Source: Prunella strophiata (taxonomy: Eukaryota; Chordata; Aves; Passeriformes; Prunellidae). From it: a stretch of 64,000 nucleotides of DNA. A program made the position numbers and the translations under genes. The stretch spans positions 2,210,144 through 2,274,143 of the forward strand of contig JAZBQD010000013.1 in assembly GCA_036583965.1 (NCBI GenBank), read 5' to 3'. Of this stretch, positions 35,510 to 48,831 are shown in pieces. Each line of letters opens with the position of its first letter. Position 1 is the stretch's first letter. The notes under the pieces were generated by a model. It had not been told where the DNA came from. It worked only from the letters and a program-made list of their open reading frames with translations, and did no database searches.

Positions 35510-38500
35510 GATAAGAGGATTCCAATTTAATTAGCAGTTTGTTAAAACCAGTCAGCTTTGTCTGGTCACATGTTTATAATTTTAGAACGTATGTCTTAAT
35601 TGCAGTAAATTCTGGTGTTGTGCATAAAGCAAGTGCCACATGCTGTTTGCGGCATTGGCTGTGGCAGCTCCACGTTTCTGGTTTTTTTAATTTACTGCAG
35701 CCTCTGTTTATTTGTGCAATGGCAGATTTTTGAGTGTGCAGGGGGCATTTTGCATGAAGCAGATCTAAGAATTAAAACATATGCTGTAGAGGTTTTTATT
35801 ATCCAAGGAGCTGCAAGTTGGGTCCCTTCTATTGGAGCATATTCAGGTTGACATCTTGAATACCCAGATACTGTTTTCAGTAATAGGACTGTTGTGTGTT
35901 TTTAGCATCTTTATTGGAGTCTGAAATACTCTAAATGTTGAGGCCTTCCTAACTCCTCCTCCCCCTCAATAATTACTCTGGTTGTTCTCAAATAATTTCT
36001 CTCTCACAGTATCACTGAAATCAAACACTGTACCCTGTCTTCTGAGCTGAGACACTGCTGTGCCTTGTGTTAGACTGAGCTCTTGTAGTATTGCTGCTGG
36101 TGGAACATTGAAGCTCCCCTGTGTATACTGTGATTTATGTTACTGTAAATAAGGTAATTAAATTATTGCTTCCCTGCAATGTCTTGTTCCTCTGGTGTTA
36201 CCAAAGATCAGTCGACTTTAGTTGGGGTGCTAGGCAGGCTGCTGCCTAAATGTTTATTTGAATTAGGCATTTCCACTAACTCTTACAACTGGATAAAGAG
36301 CTGCTTTTGTTTTTCTGAGGAAGTCCTGGCAGTGCCTGAAAGCAGGACAGCATAAGGTGTTAGCACACGTATATGTCCTCCCCCACAAAAAAAAGGTAAA
36401 ATACATCAGAAACAGAGTTACTGAAATTCTTTTTTGTTGCATGAATTCCTGTATCAGAGGAGAAAAGATAACTTGAGATTAGCTGTGGGGTGCATAACAG
36501 AAGGAGATTTTTTTACCTTTTATAGCCGTCAGGATTCCTTCAGGGCCTCCACTTGCTGGACAGAGGAGGGAAGTGTTCTGTGGATGCTGCTGTAGTGGGG
36601 GGAAGTGAGATAATGAAATTAATTACTTGTCAGCTCCTAATGGCTTAACTCGAGGCTCTTAATTGTTGAGGATGAAATGTGCAAACTCACGTCGAGCTGT
36701 AGTTTTTGGATAGCAGTATGTCTTCTCCAAGACTTTACCTACTGCTTATGTCTTTTTCTGGTTCATAACCTCTATTATGGGGTATTTGTTTCTTACTACC
36801 TGTTTCAAATAAGCTGCTTCCTGCCCTCAACTTCAGCTGACAAACCGTTTGAAATGCAGGATGTGTATTTCTGTCATTCCTAAGCCAGTAGGAAACCTCA
36901 GACAGAGCTGGGACCTTCAAGTATGAATTAAGTCATGTGTTTACAAACAAAAGTCTTTCTAGAACTGGCCTTAGAAAAAGGAGCAGGGCACCCTAGTCAG
37001 ATCTTAGAGGGTTCTGGTTTGAAAGGCTTTTCTGCTAGCTCCTGCTGTCACTTTACCTCTGTCAGAACACTAGAGGAGTTTTAATTTTTGTTTCTTTCAG
37101 CTTTCCATTGCTATTTTTCTTCTCAGCATTGACAAAAGATTCAAGTATTTCTGTGAGTTTCCAGATTGTGTACACATACCAAAATACCAGCCTGTCATAG
37201 AACATGCCATTCTTGTCACTTTCCAAAAGTGTTTTCCAATAGTGAACAGTTGAGTATATTTTTTTAGTACTATTCCTGCTATGTATTGCATTTTATATTT
37301 CACCTTGGTTGGTAGTGCTTGTTTGTATTAGTGCTGATAAAAGTACTGACAGTTCTTCATTAAGTTCCAATATGCAACTCTCTTAATTCTTATAAATAAC
37401 TTCACTATCTATTCAGTGAGGTTTACTAGCTTTTTTCATAATCTTGATTTGTTCCTAAATAAGCTGCAAAACCCCCTCCCTGTGTATGGTTTGAAGTCTG
37501 TGGCTTATCAACTAAAAACTAAACTTATAAACTATGAATGTAAGGTCATAGTAGCTTTAAAGAAAATTGCCAGTACCCAACCAGGGCAGTTGTCACATAT
37601 GGATTTGTCACTTCTGAGTAATGACGTGGCCCTTTCCTGACCAAGTTTCAGTAGGTACAGTACACAAACCTGATTTTCTGTTGTGTCACCTTGAACCTGC
37701 TTTACTTTTTCTTATTTACCAGGGTCATTTGAGAAAAGCTACCCAACAGGGCACTGAGGAAAAATGTACTCTTCTTGAAAAGTCCCTGAGTGACCCCCAA
37801 AGTCAGGTGATGTGGCTGTGTGGTCACTCATAGTACTCTGAGGTGAAAGTGTTGTCTGAAAGATGCATCTCAGCCAGCAGGCATTTTAAGGAGGATGTTT
37901 CTGAGTAATTTTTATGAAGCTGTAATTTTGTATCAAGATAAAATTAAAGTGAAGTCTTTCTACCAGTTTTAAGGGTCATCACTTGATTGTATTTTATGAG
38001 CTGTCATCTGATGCTGCTATAGAGGATTTTCTGTTTTCAAAAATTGTGATGGAAATTAGTAGCAAGCATTTTCTGGACCTTTTGATTTATGTTTCTTCAG
38101 GCTCAAAGATCTCAGCAGGATCTCCCAATGCCATGTATTCTAGTGATTTGTTTTCTGAAATGATAGCATTTTCCTCTGTGCTGCTGATCTAACCCTCTAG
38201 CTTTTGATATTTTCTGAGACTTGGAGTCTAACATGATGATATAGATGTAAAGGTGCATATGTCACTTTTTCTAAGCATTTTATGAACATGCTGAAATATT
38301 TTGCAAACACTGGGATTTTATGGACTCTCATCTTGATATTTTACTTCTGTGTGTCATTATGTAGAGGAGAGTAAAAGCTGAAAGTCTGTGCTGTCAGTGC
38401 AGGGATGCTGGATGTCAGCTGTTGGGTGGGAGTGGGCAGTTAAGCATTTTGTTTGTTGAAAAGCAAGGGATGTAGGATGGAAGACCAGTTTGTGTTGGCA

Positions 38501-39070
38501 TAAAAACTGGAGTATTTTGGTAAAATAACTTTTTAGCACTCTGACAGCCTAGTTTAAAATACTCAAAACCAGCGAGTCTTTATGTATTGGATAATCAGTA
38601 ATTTACATCTAAAACTTGGTATTTAAGTAGGTGAAAATGCATTCCTTCAAATCCTTCAAGCCTGAAGAGTTTCAGGCTGAAATAGCAGAAGTGACATCCT
38701 GTACAAGGAGCAGACCCTTACTGCAGTGTTACAGCATGAAGAATCTCTGAACAACTGTTCATGTTAATTCAGAATGTTAATTCTACATTACCAGGGTGCT
38801 GAATCTCAACAATTAGCATAGCACTTAATGTTACAAAGTTCTTGTCCTCCTTTCCTTTCTAGAACTGTAGATACTGCACTAGATGGTGAAGGCTTTGTTA
38901 TGCTGTAGTGCCCATGCAATTTTTTAAGGCAGGAGTGTTGTCAGAATAACCCTAGCAATGCTCTGTGCCAGGCTCACTATTTTTGGGTGCTACAAGTCAG
39001 AGTCAGAAATGATAGCTGATAGTTCTGTGTTCTGAAGCAATTTTCAATTTTCTTAAAATTAGGCTGAGGT

Positions 39071-39605
39071 AGAATCAGAGAATTGTAGAATCACAGAATA
39101 GTTTGGGTTGTAAGAGACCTTTAAAGGTCACCCAGTCCAAATCTCCTGCAAAGAACAGGGACTTCTTCAACCAGATGAGGATGTTCCAAGCCCTGTACAA
39201 TCTGAATGTTTCCAGAGATGGGGCATCCACCACTGTTCTGGGCAGTTTGTGCCAGTGTTTTGCCACCTTCATTGTGAAATAAGTTTTTCATTATATCCTG
39301 TCTAGATCATCTGTTCTTTAATTTAAAACCATTGCCCCTTGTCCTGTCGTGACAGGCCCTGCTAAAAGGTGGGTCCCCATTTTTCTTAGGACCCCTTTAA
39401 GTATTGAAAGGCCACTCTGAGGCTTTCTCAGAGTCTGTGTTCTGCAGGCTGAACAGCCCCAGCTCTCTCAGCCTTTCCTCCCAGCAGAGCTGCTCCAGCC
39501 CTCTGATCATCTCTGTGGCCTCCTCTCCATCCCCTGCAGTGGGTCCAGGTCTGTGCTGTGCTGAGGACCTCAGGGCTGGACACAGATCCAGCTGGGATCC
39601 CCAGG
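39071..39605 (-). mobile_element. CR1 LINE 3' end, about 530 bp, antisense
   Basis: The plus strand begins with the reverse complement of the CR1 tail (AGAATCACAGAATAGTTTGG, with two extra copies of the 8-bp tail motif before it). It continues through GACCTTTAAAGGTCACCCAG, GGGGCATCCACCACTGTTCT, TTGCCCCTTGTCCTGTCG and the GCTGAACAGCCCCAGCTCTC block, all characteristic of avian CR1. The right edge is uncertain and may reach about 39720. It is 5'-truncated with no intact reverse-transcriptase frame. Confidence 0.92.
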
Positions 39606-41029
39606 TAACCTTCCTTCCCCCAAATAATCCCAGTTACAGTGCCTGGACACTGCTGGCTGGCTGCTTTGTAACCCCTGGGGATATTGGGACAGTCACTGTA
39701 CAGACAGAAGTGTTGGGGTCTGGGTGAAAACAAAAAAAAAAATCTCATAATCCTTGAACTTGCCCTTCTCTGGGTGCCAACAGCTGCTCCTAGCTCTGTG
39801 TTAACCCCAATTCTCTGCTTCTGAGACCTCCTTTAGGAGTAAGACTGAATGCTGGGGCTCAGCCTTGGTTTGCCACTGACAGAGACCAGAACCACCTTGC
39901 AAAGTTTCTGGTTGTCATTGATGTCCCCTAACATTTGCCATCTTTTATGACTTAGCCATCATCCTTTGTGTTGAAAGGAAATAGTAATTTCTAGCTTGTA
40001 ATTCCTCTCATCCTCACTTGGAGCCTCTAATAGCTCAGGTGAGCCACATCCCCTAAATGCCTTTTTCCCTCTGGAAAATGTTTCTGGGTGGTACCTTTAA
40101 ATGTATGTGTCTGTATCAGAGATGTGTGGAGTTAGATTAAATTAATGCCACATGTCAAAAAAAATGAGAGTTTGCTTATGTCTGCAGGGGGCTGATGCAG
40201 AAGCCTGCCCATGGACTGTACCAAGCTTGTTTCATTAGCTTTTAGTACCACTTACATCTGATACCAGGCAGTCTGCTTGTAGCAGATACTCAGAAAAGTT
40301 CTTAGCAGGAAAATCCTCTTAATACAAGGAAAGGCTGTCTCTTAGGTGAAACCAGAACCCCTGTCACTGTCCTAGATGTGCCCTGCTAGCCATGTATTTT
40401 GGTAGGTATAGAAGTCTTCTCACATCTGGCCCCAGAAAATTACTAAAAAAATTCAAAATTCTGATAAAGGATTTTCCCATCAAAGTTTTCAGTATTCTTT
40501 CATTAGATTTCTGCATCAAGTTATTGTGTGTTAGAAGATTCAGAAGCAGTCTATGTTCTCTGGATTTCTGTGCTTTACATCCTCCCAAAGAAAAAATTCT
40601 GAACTCTTTCAGACAGGAACATGACATGAAACCAAAATGTACCTCAGAAAAGGGTACTGAAGTAACAAAGGCAGAATCTGAAATTCCAGCATGGGTGAGG
40701 AGACACTCCTGTGTTTTCTGTTGAGTAGATGGAAGAGCCTAAGTCTCTGGATGACTTCTGCTCTTCTGCATCCCTTTGGCACCCTTGAATTGTCTGCAGG
40801 ACACATTGAATGAAACTGTACTGTTGGCAATTTAATTCCTAACCAATCCCCTTTTTTCTCTCTTCTAAAATACAGTTGGTAAAAGGGAGCAACTTAGAGA
40901 AGAAAGACTGGTAAATGTACTTTAGTAATTTGTTCTAAAGTCTTTTTATCAGTAACTGACCTTCCAGCTTGAGAAGTTGTCCAGCTGTCCAAAAGGGAAC
41001 CTTTGTAAATGTTGGCAACAGAAAAGAGG

Positions 41030-41052
41030 AAAAAAAAAAAAAAAAAAAAAAA
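41030..41052. repeat. 23-nt poly(A) run
   Basis: Uninterrupted A homopolymer inside the large intron. No processed-gene body is recognisable upstream of it, so it is reported only as a homopolymer. Other A/T runs of 14-18 nt occur at 25780-25795, 54700-54715, 58372-58389, 58593-58607 and 59449-59462. Confidence 0.95.
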
Positions 41053-44000
41053 GCCAGTGTTTCACAGCTTTATCTTCATATCCACTTTTGCTTTAGCACC
41101 CCAGATTTGCAGGTTAGAGGAATGAGGGACTGAACAAGAGGGAATTCTTGGAGTACCCTGGAGAAGGATACTGCCCTGGCACTGTTGGTGTTAACCTGGA
41201 GAAGCAGTGCAGGGAGCAGCTCCCCTCACCCAGAGGATGATGCATTGTGCACACACCTCCTGTTTGCTGGATTTTCCTGTGGGTGCTGTCTGCTGCAGAG
41301 CTCCAGAGGGAATGCAGCTGTGTTATTGTTTGAGCACAATTGCACCTTCAAAACAGGTTTCAAGAGACTGGTCTGTTGCTTCTCCATGCTTTCTTTGTCT
41401 TTCTTTCTTTCTTTCTGTCATAGCCATGCAGTAGAATAGCTTCTTTATTTCCTTGTCTTACAGTCTAGTTAGCTGTTTCCCTTTAAAAAAAAAAGTGATG
41501 TGCCTTTCTGTTGACATGGTTGTGAAATCACATGGTGCATGGGAACCATCTGAGTAAAAACTCCTCAAGCCTCCTGAATGGGTGAACATAAACCTCCAGA
41601 TTCTGCCTGGCAAGTGGCCAAACCCAAAGCTCTGCAAAGGCCAGCTGTAGGCCTCAGTTTCTGTTTCATTAATTCCACCTGAACTTGTAACTCATCTTAA
41701 CAAGGCATTTCTGGTTTTATTTAATTGCTTATGCAGCAAGGAAATAATTTCCTTTCCCTGCCTCCTGTGTGGATGTCCCTGACTCGTGCTCACAGTGTCC
41801 CAAAGTGGCTGTGGCTTGGGTGCTCTTCTCATAGGGTTAAAACCAATTTAAAAGCAAGTCAACTGTAAAATGATTGTTCTAGAAATTGAGAAGTCTGAAA
41901 TGTAAGACTTTGCAAATACATTGTATTTTGAAGAGAGAAATAAGAGGTGAAAATTGTCCATGATGTTTCTTTATCAGCATATGATGATTGGAACATGTGG
42001 AGCACTTCCAATTGTCAATATTTTTTCATGCTGCTGTCTTGCTAAAATAAAGTTACAGAATTCCACAATTCTTCCAAAATGCATACATGCTGTTTATTCA
42101 TTTCCAAGTGTGTGTGTATTTAAAAGATAAGAAAATAAGGAATTTACAATATTTGCCTTATAGACTAGGAATTGTAATCCTGCTTGTTCTTGACTTACTG
42201 AGAGGAGGTTGCTGCAGTTTTGCCTTTAATTCTGTTTCCTTTGCCAGGCTGATAAAATTTAATTTATGTATTATCATACTTTTTTTTTAATCCATTCTGT
42301 TACTGTACTATGTAGTAACTATAGTCTGAAAAAGTTGGTGAGATTTTCCTGAAATCAGCTCAGTTACAGTAAGCCAGGGTTGCTCAATGACACAGGCTCT
42401 GCAGATAATAGTTTTAATACTCTGAATGTAGCTCCTTTCCTTTCTTAATACTTCTGTGCCCACTTGCATTCCTGTTCACAGAGGCAGAATTGTTCCATTG
42501 CAGGCTGAATAGCAGTGGGGATGAAATGAGGAATTGAGGAAGAAAAATAATAGAATTATCTGCAGAAAAGAAGAAAAAGTCCAAATCAAGTGACAGAGTA
42601 AAATAATAAGAGATATGGGAGCTGTGTTAAGGTTGGATGAGGAAAGGTGGTTTAGTAATTTGCTACGTGGGGGAGGGGGCAGTGGTTTTAATGGTTGCTC
42701 AGAGGGGCAGGAAGTTGTGAGTGGAGCACTAAATAAAGCCATGCTGACAGAGGAGAGTGGGGATATTCAGAGGTCTGTGCTGGACCTTCCTGACTTCAAA
42801 TAGAGAGGTCTCTAACCCTGTGTGTTGAATCTGTTCAGCTTGAACCATATCCCTTTCCTCTGCAGGCACCCAGAGCAAGACATAAAATTATATAAGTAAC
42901 TAAGAAGGCAAGACATGAGTAAAACTGGTAGTATTTCAGTTTGTTGTGCTTAACCCTATATAAAAGCAGGGACTTTAGGAAAGTGGGATCTTTACAGGGG
43001 TTATACAGCTGTGCTTAGTTCAACTTCATGATTTTGAAATACCATGTAGGTTGTTGCATTATTAATTGGTGCCTTCCCTAAACCACTTAATTAGTTAGTT
43101 TCCTAGTTTTGTCAAACTTTCTAGCAATCTTAAAATAATATTTAAATTATTTTTACTAAGGGCTCTTAGCAGGACATTACTGAGACTGACAAATGAGGAA
43201 GTGCTTGGTTTTGGTTTGGGCACTTGGAATCCAGTTTGTTGTACGTAGTGCAACTTGAACTCCCAGGACCCCTTGAAAAAAAAAGGGATGAAAAAGAGGG
43301 AGTTAAGTAATGGGAAGTCTTTATTTGTATTAGCGTGTGTTTTATGTGTTTGCTTGTTACATGTGAATTGGATCATCTGAAGCATGACTTGCATTTCTCC
43401 ATTTCCATGGAGCAGGGAGAGAGTAAAGTTTGATCTGTGCTTAGAAAATGGCTTACCCTGGAGCTGTGCCGTGGCAGCAGCAGCAGCCATCCCCAGGGAA
43501 CTTTGGGGTTTGCTGGGATCTGTCAGCCTCTCCTCCTCAGAGAGGCATTCCTAAACCCCAGGGAATCCCCTCCCCTAAAGTTCTGGAGTAAGCAGCATGG
43601 AGGAATAATAAGCACTTCCTTCCTTGCTATTTTCAGTGCCTGAACTAGAAAGTACCAGAGTGCTGCAGCTCTGCTCACAGCACCCTCCTCCCGAGCCTGC
43701 AGTTCTGCAGGGGGAGGCACAGCAGCAATCCCAAGCTGAAAAAGAATTGTAGAAGTGTCACCAGGATTATGGTAGACTGGCTTCATTATTCATTTTTATA
43801 TTTAATGTAATGTTCAGTATTAAGTTCTCCTGCAGGGTTTTCACTACTCCCAGATTTATTTTCTCCTAGCAGTGTGTGTCAGGCTTCCCCCGCCCCCACT
43901 ATTGCAGCGTGTTTGTTTTGCCAGGAAGGCATGGAGAGCAGCCTGATGTTTTGGATCCTGAGAGGCATTTTGGAGTTGTTGGAAGTGTCTCACTCCTTCC

Positions 44001-45196
44001 TCTGGTTTGGTGTAAACAGCTCTGCTGGCTGTGGCAGCAGGGAGGAGAACCTTGCAGCAGTGGCAATGGTGGCCAGCACACACGAGCGGGCGTTGGATGT
44101 AAAATCCTTTGGGTGGCCAGAGCTGGAGACATTTTGTCAGGTACCCTGAGAGGCCATAACCAGCAACAAAACCTTTCAAAGACCTGGGAATTGTTGTCAC
44201 AAGGATCTGCACTCTTCTGTGAGTGTACTTTCAAGAGAGGTACTTTGCTAACAAATCTCAATTTTCAAGTGATTATATAAAAACTTCAGTTAATCTGAAT
44301 AATAGTTCCTGGTCTTCTCCCCAGTTATATCTTTACAGACTTTGCATTTGTATATTTCTTAAGCTTTGTTAAAAGTAATAAAAGCCTAACACTGAGCTTC
44401 TTAAAAAAAGTTGCTGAGTATGATGTGAATTTAGAAGTATTCTTCCTAAAGTTTATTGCTATTTAGGAAGGAAAAATTAATACCTGATGGGCCTTATTAA
44501 ATTTCTCTTTGGAAGAGATTTAAACGAGACATTCTTTAGTTTCTGACTGAAGTTGCAGTCTTAAAAGTTCCATATGACTGATGAAATGAACTCTGATAAA
44601 CTCACTTTACCATTGGTGTTTTGCATATTGCTTAACACAATCTCAGTGATGGAATGAAGATTGCTCTGGTGGCAAGTTTCTTTCTGCTTCTGCCTGCAGG
44701 CTGCCTGTGGAACAGGCAGCTATGTAACACTGAACCCCTGTCTGTTGCTGTTTTGCATTTATGAAGCTGCAAGTCAACACATGAAAAGTTAGTGACTTTC
44801 CTTTTAAAATCAGTCCTGCTTTTTGTAATTGCAGTGGCAAATGTGGATGCCCCTAATGTGAATTTTGATTTAACCTCTTCTAATGTGCCCTGCTGTGGAA
44901 GACAGCAGCATTCTCCAAAACACAAAACTTTGTTTCTATCTGAGGGGCTTTTTCCTGGGTTTCTAGATGCAGTTTGTATATTCTGTCATTAAAAATGGTT
45001 CTGATACTAAATTGCTGTAATTTCCAGGGTAGCATTAAATGGATACATTAAAGGGATATGTGAGAAGGAGCTGCAAAATTATTTCCAACTAATTCCAGAT
45101 ACCATATCTGATCCAAGTGATCCTCCTGATTCAAATGAAGGATGAGATAATGCTGAAAAAGACCAGGAACCTACCTACACATTGGCAGTGTTCCAC

Positions 45197-45250
45197 TCCT
45201 ACAGTGTGCTGTAGTTGACCATAAATTGTTTTGTGTAGTTAAATTGGCTA
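45197..45250 (+). repeat. 54-bp duplicated block, copy 1
   Basis: Begins TCCTACAGTGTGCTGTAG and ends GTTAAATTGGCTA. It matches 47025-47078 over 54 bp in the same orientation with a single G/C difference, and the flanks diverge at once on both sides. It includes the hairpin CTACAG-TGTG-CTGTAG at 45199-45214. Confidence 0.95.
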
Positions 45251-47024
45251 AGTAGGTTGTTGCAATGTGGTGCCATTATGAGGCATTCACTTGTTTTGGG
45301 ATTTGGCAGGAACCCAGTTTACATACGTGCAGAGAAGCAAAAAATAGCAGCTCCAGAATGTGTGTTTCATCTGTAGGCTGAAAGGAGAGCCATTGTATGG
45401 TTTGGGGGGAAGAAAAAGCAGTCTCTGTTTAAATAGAAGTGTGTGCTGGTTTACAGAGCTGTCACCTGCAGGATCTGTCTGTGCTTGTGAGCTGCTGAGC
45501 TCCCTGAGCAGGTGAGCTCTTGGCCTCCAGGCTGTGGGAGGTGTTTGTGGACATTGGTTGTGGGAATGGGAGGAGGCCATGGCTGTGCCTGGGGCTTGGT
45601 CATGGTGCTGTTTTAGGTACATTCTGGAAAAGGGAAGCTGCAAAAAAGAGCTTGAAAGAAAGCTTCAGGGAGCAAAGAGGAAGAACAGCTTTATTGTGAT
45701 CACTAGGGAGTAAGAGTAGAGAGCATGAGGAAAAGCAAGAGCAAGAAAATTTGGCAGATTAGTCTGTGCATTATACCCAGTTGAAGTCACTGTTTTCCAG
45801 TGTAAAAACACTGATATTAAACCACTGATATTTCTGTGTTGTTTTTTCCTAAGTTCCTATACATCTTAAGGAGTGGAACTGGAGATTTTCTGCAGACATG
45901 CAAGGAAAAGGTCCATTTTACACAGGGGGTTATGAATCTGCTTTTCTGGTCAAATGTCATTTATGCTTGCAGTAATCATTTTCTTTGCTTCCACTTTGTA
46001 TTAAGTTCTGAAGGGTTTGGATCACACTGAAAGTAAAGCTAAACAAATCGAAGCAAGACCTTTAAACAAAGATAAAGGAGTAAATATTTGTATATCCTGC
46101 TCTCTGAACAGGTTTGGAAAGCCAAACTCTTTCTCAGTCAGGTACTCCTATCAATGAGACTATTCTTTCCTGCCCTGTCACAAAATTGTTTACATGATCA
46201 GAGGATTTTCATCTTAGAAAGCTACTACAGGAAAAGCTTCAGAACCAAATAAAGCACAAGGGAAGGGTTTGCACTGATGCAGCAGCAGCTTTTGTGAATG
46301 ATTATAATATAAATCCCATTCTAACATGCAAGCATGGTAGTATGTGCAGTTCATTTTTTCAGGTGTGGTTGACGAGGGTGCTGACAGCATCCACAATAAA
46401 CACCTGAAACAATCTCGTTAGATGTATTAGACATGGCAAAATCTGAGCTGACTAACCCTAATTAAATTATATTCGCTATCAGCCTCCAGCCTTGCTCCCC
46501 AAAGATTCCCTTGTCCCAGAAATTTAATTAGAAGGATCAGGATGTATGGCCAAGTATTTGAATCTGCCACTAGAAAATGGATTCTGCTGAGGAATCCAAT
46601 TCTTCCTATTGGACTGGTTAGTCCACAGTGAACACTGATGATATCAAGGCTCTAACCAAGTTCCTAAGACATTTAATAACAGATTATTTGAAGATAGAAA
46701 CTTGCTGTGATTGCATATTAACAGCTTTCAGGCCAGAAAAACTTACTTCAAGTTACTCCTTATTTTTTGTGTTTAGTTGGGCTTTGAACTTAGTAAGGCA
46801 CGTTCATTGACATTGAAGAAAAATGCACAGTATAATTTGGGCTTTGCTTGCTTTTTCTTGGAACACCTCAGAAGCATATTTAGAAGGTGTGCTGTGGCTT
46901 CTGTGAGCATTGCTACTGGCAGGAATCAGTTGACTTCAAATCCATATCTCACTGTCTGGGGGAGCTCAGCTTTTATCTATCCATGATTCCCCTGTCCCTC
47001 TGTGAAATTCGACATGCCACAGAA

Positions 47025-47078
47025 TCCTACAGTGTGCTGTAGTTGACCATAAATTCTTTTGTGTAGTTAAATTGGCTA
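47025..47078 (+). repeat. 54-bp duplicated block, copy 2
   Basis: Same 54-bp block as 45197-45250 with one mismatch, ending 92 bp upstream of the exon that starts at 47171. The hairpin CTACAG-TGTG-CTGTAG is at 47027-47042. Whether this is a small local duplication or two members of a short repeat family cannot be settled here. Confidence 0.95.
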
Positions 47079-47170
47079 AAAAATTGGTGAAAATACATGT
47101 GAAAAGAATCCTCATTTTCACAGTTGTGTCCTTTGCAGTTGTGAAGGTTTCCCTTTTCCCCCCTGTGCAG

Positions 47171-47334
47171 GGAATCTGGCGCATCCCCGTGGATGAGATC
47201 GACCGCCCGGGCAGTTTCGCGTCTCATATGAACCGCTCCATCGTGCTGCTGCTGGACGTGCTCTCGCAGCTGAGGGATTACAGCACCCTGCTCAAAGTCT
47301 CATCCATGCTGCAGAGGACCCCTGACCAGGGAAA
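47171..47334 (+). CDS. CABIN1: CABIN1 exon, [11 protein letters not shown] block
   Basis: 164-nt exon between acceptor CCCCCTGTGCAG and donor GGAAA|GTACGA, phase 0 in and phase 2 out. It encodes [36 protein letters not shown] and [12 protein letters not shown]; the last Lys codon is completed by the next exon. It is among the best-conserved parts of CABIN1 and nearly identical to the human sequence. It is predicted to be largely helical, and the Leu-rich stretch looks like a packing face. Codon use is GC-rich. This is also the exon an internal promoter in the CpG island would join in frame. The acceptor tract is strong (TTCCCTTTTCCCCCCTGTGCAG, with a few bases omitted). Confidence 0.98.
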
Positions 47335-47496
47335 GTACGAGAGGTTTCTTTTAAGCCATTGTTTGTAAAGCTTTTGAGCGTGTTTTGGTGGCTGTAGGAG
47401 TGTTTTATTTAAAGCTGTTCTTTGTTTAGGGAAAAAAGTCTTTGGATGGATTCCCTTGGGGATATAGTGGAATTGTTGGTTTTCTTAGTTTTTACA

Positions 47497-47910
47497 GAGA
47501 TGGGGTAACTGAGAGGCATTTTTAAAGATTTTATTCTATTATCAGTCTCAATGAATAGTGGAACACAAAAGATATAAAACTCAATGCTATTCTATCAAAA
47601 GCTAACTTATTTCTTAGTTACAATACCTTATAAATGTTTTTCAGCTTATTAACTTTTACTAGACAATACTACTATTGCTTTTATTACTGTTATTGCTTCT
47701 AATACTAATTAGCTTTATTTTTTTCCCTATGTAATTCTACTACAATGTATCTTTCACAATTCCAATTGTCTAAAATATCTACTCTATTTACAAAACCATA
47801 TTTTAAAACTTATTAAGATTTTTTTTTTAGTTCAGTCTCTCTGTTAACAATGTCATCTCTATTCCATAATAAGTCAACACACTTTATCTCAGTGTTTACA
47901 TACAGATGTG
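47497..47910 (-). mobile_element. ERV LTR fragment, antisense, same family as 11636-12350
   Basis: Read on the minus strand, it starts near CTGTATGTAAACACTGAGAT, continues with GACATTGTTAACAGAGAG and GATACATTGTAGTAG, and ends with GAGACTGATAATAGAATAAA and AAAATGCCTCTCAGTTACCC. All of these align by eye with the element at 11636-12350 in the same order. It is shorter and more AT-rich, so it is an older, decayed copy. Sequence at 47910-48190 may be attached internal or flanking DNA; I cannot assign it. Confidence 0.65.
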
Positions 47911-48831
47911 TAAGACTGTGTGAGCTTTCTATCAACAAATCCATTTCCCACATGGAACGATGGCTGATTTTTCTCAGGATTATGACTCCATAACATATCC
48001 TGGAGTTTCTCTGCATTTCTGCTGAAGCTCAGGGCAGCCATGGAGGTGCCTTACAGGCTTACAGAGGTGGTGTGTCACGTGGAGGGATTCTCTGGAGGGG
48101 CAGAGTGTGACTTGGGCACCCTGTGCTGGCTCTTGCGTAAGAGCTGAGCGCAGCGCGGAGGTCACGGCCCAGCATCCTGCCTTCCTGTAATCCTTGATGG
48201 CCTGAACAATGGTTATGTGCCTCTTGGCAGCTGATGCTATTTAAAAAGCTTATCCTGTTCAGGGGTGATCTAATTTTAATTGCATTAACCTTATTTAAGA
48301 AAGAAGAAGCTATTAGTGTGAGCTATATATGGACTCGTATCAATGGGAAGACCAAAATAAACATCCAAGGAAAACATTGAAGCAACTGAGGTAAAATTCT
48401 AGTAGGTTGTCCTGTGGGAAATGTTGAAATTGGTCTCTGGCAAATGTTTAAGAAATGAAACTTGAATGACTGATGGCAGTAAGTTGGAGGCATTGAAGGT
48501 TTCTTGTGTTTTTGAGTGTGAGTGCATGTGAATTTGCATGGATTGTAGTGTGTCTGGGAATATGTCACCACTTGTTCAGCAAACTTGAAGCCAAAAATAC
48601 TTTGACTTTTAACGTATCGGAAGAACTGGACCATAGAAGGTTTCAATTTCTGTCCTAAGCAAACCCATAGCTGTACTAAAAATATTATGTTATTTGTAAG
48701 TCTAGACTGAGTTCAAAAAACAAGTAATTTGACATGTTAGATCAGCCAGTGCCAGCCATGGTGAGGTGCAGTTGTTAGAGGAACTTAGAAATACAGATAA
48801 TTCTGGGTGTGTCTGGTATATGCCTGGAACA

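Larger units (their letters stand above)
35401..47170 (+). other. CABIN1: CABIN1 29.6-kb intron, right part
   Basis: From the CpG island to the acceptor CCCCCTGTGCAG at 47170. Recognisable contents are a GA microsatellite at 35490-35509, an antisense CR1 at about 39071-39605, a 23-nt A run at 41030-41052, a CTTT repeat at about 41388-41417 and two near-identical 54-bp blocks at 45197-45250 and 47025-47078. A GC-richer patch at about 43430-44260 has overlapping open frames in both directions but nothing recognisable. I see no additional exon. Confidence 0.75.

Noticed and set aside
41030..41052. Long A run as the tail of a processed pseudogene
   Set aside because: The sequence upstream resembles no mRNA I recognise, and no target-site duplication was seen.
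43430..44260. Cluster of overlapping open frames on both strands, possible hidden gene
   Set aside because: Frames overlap in all registers, none has recognisable domains or consistent splice sites. Explained by slightly higher GC and few stops.
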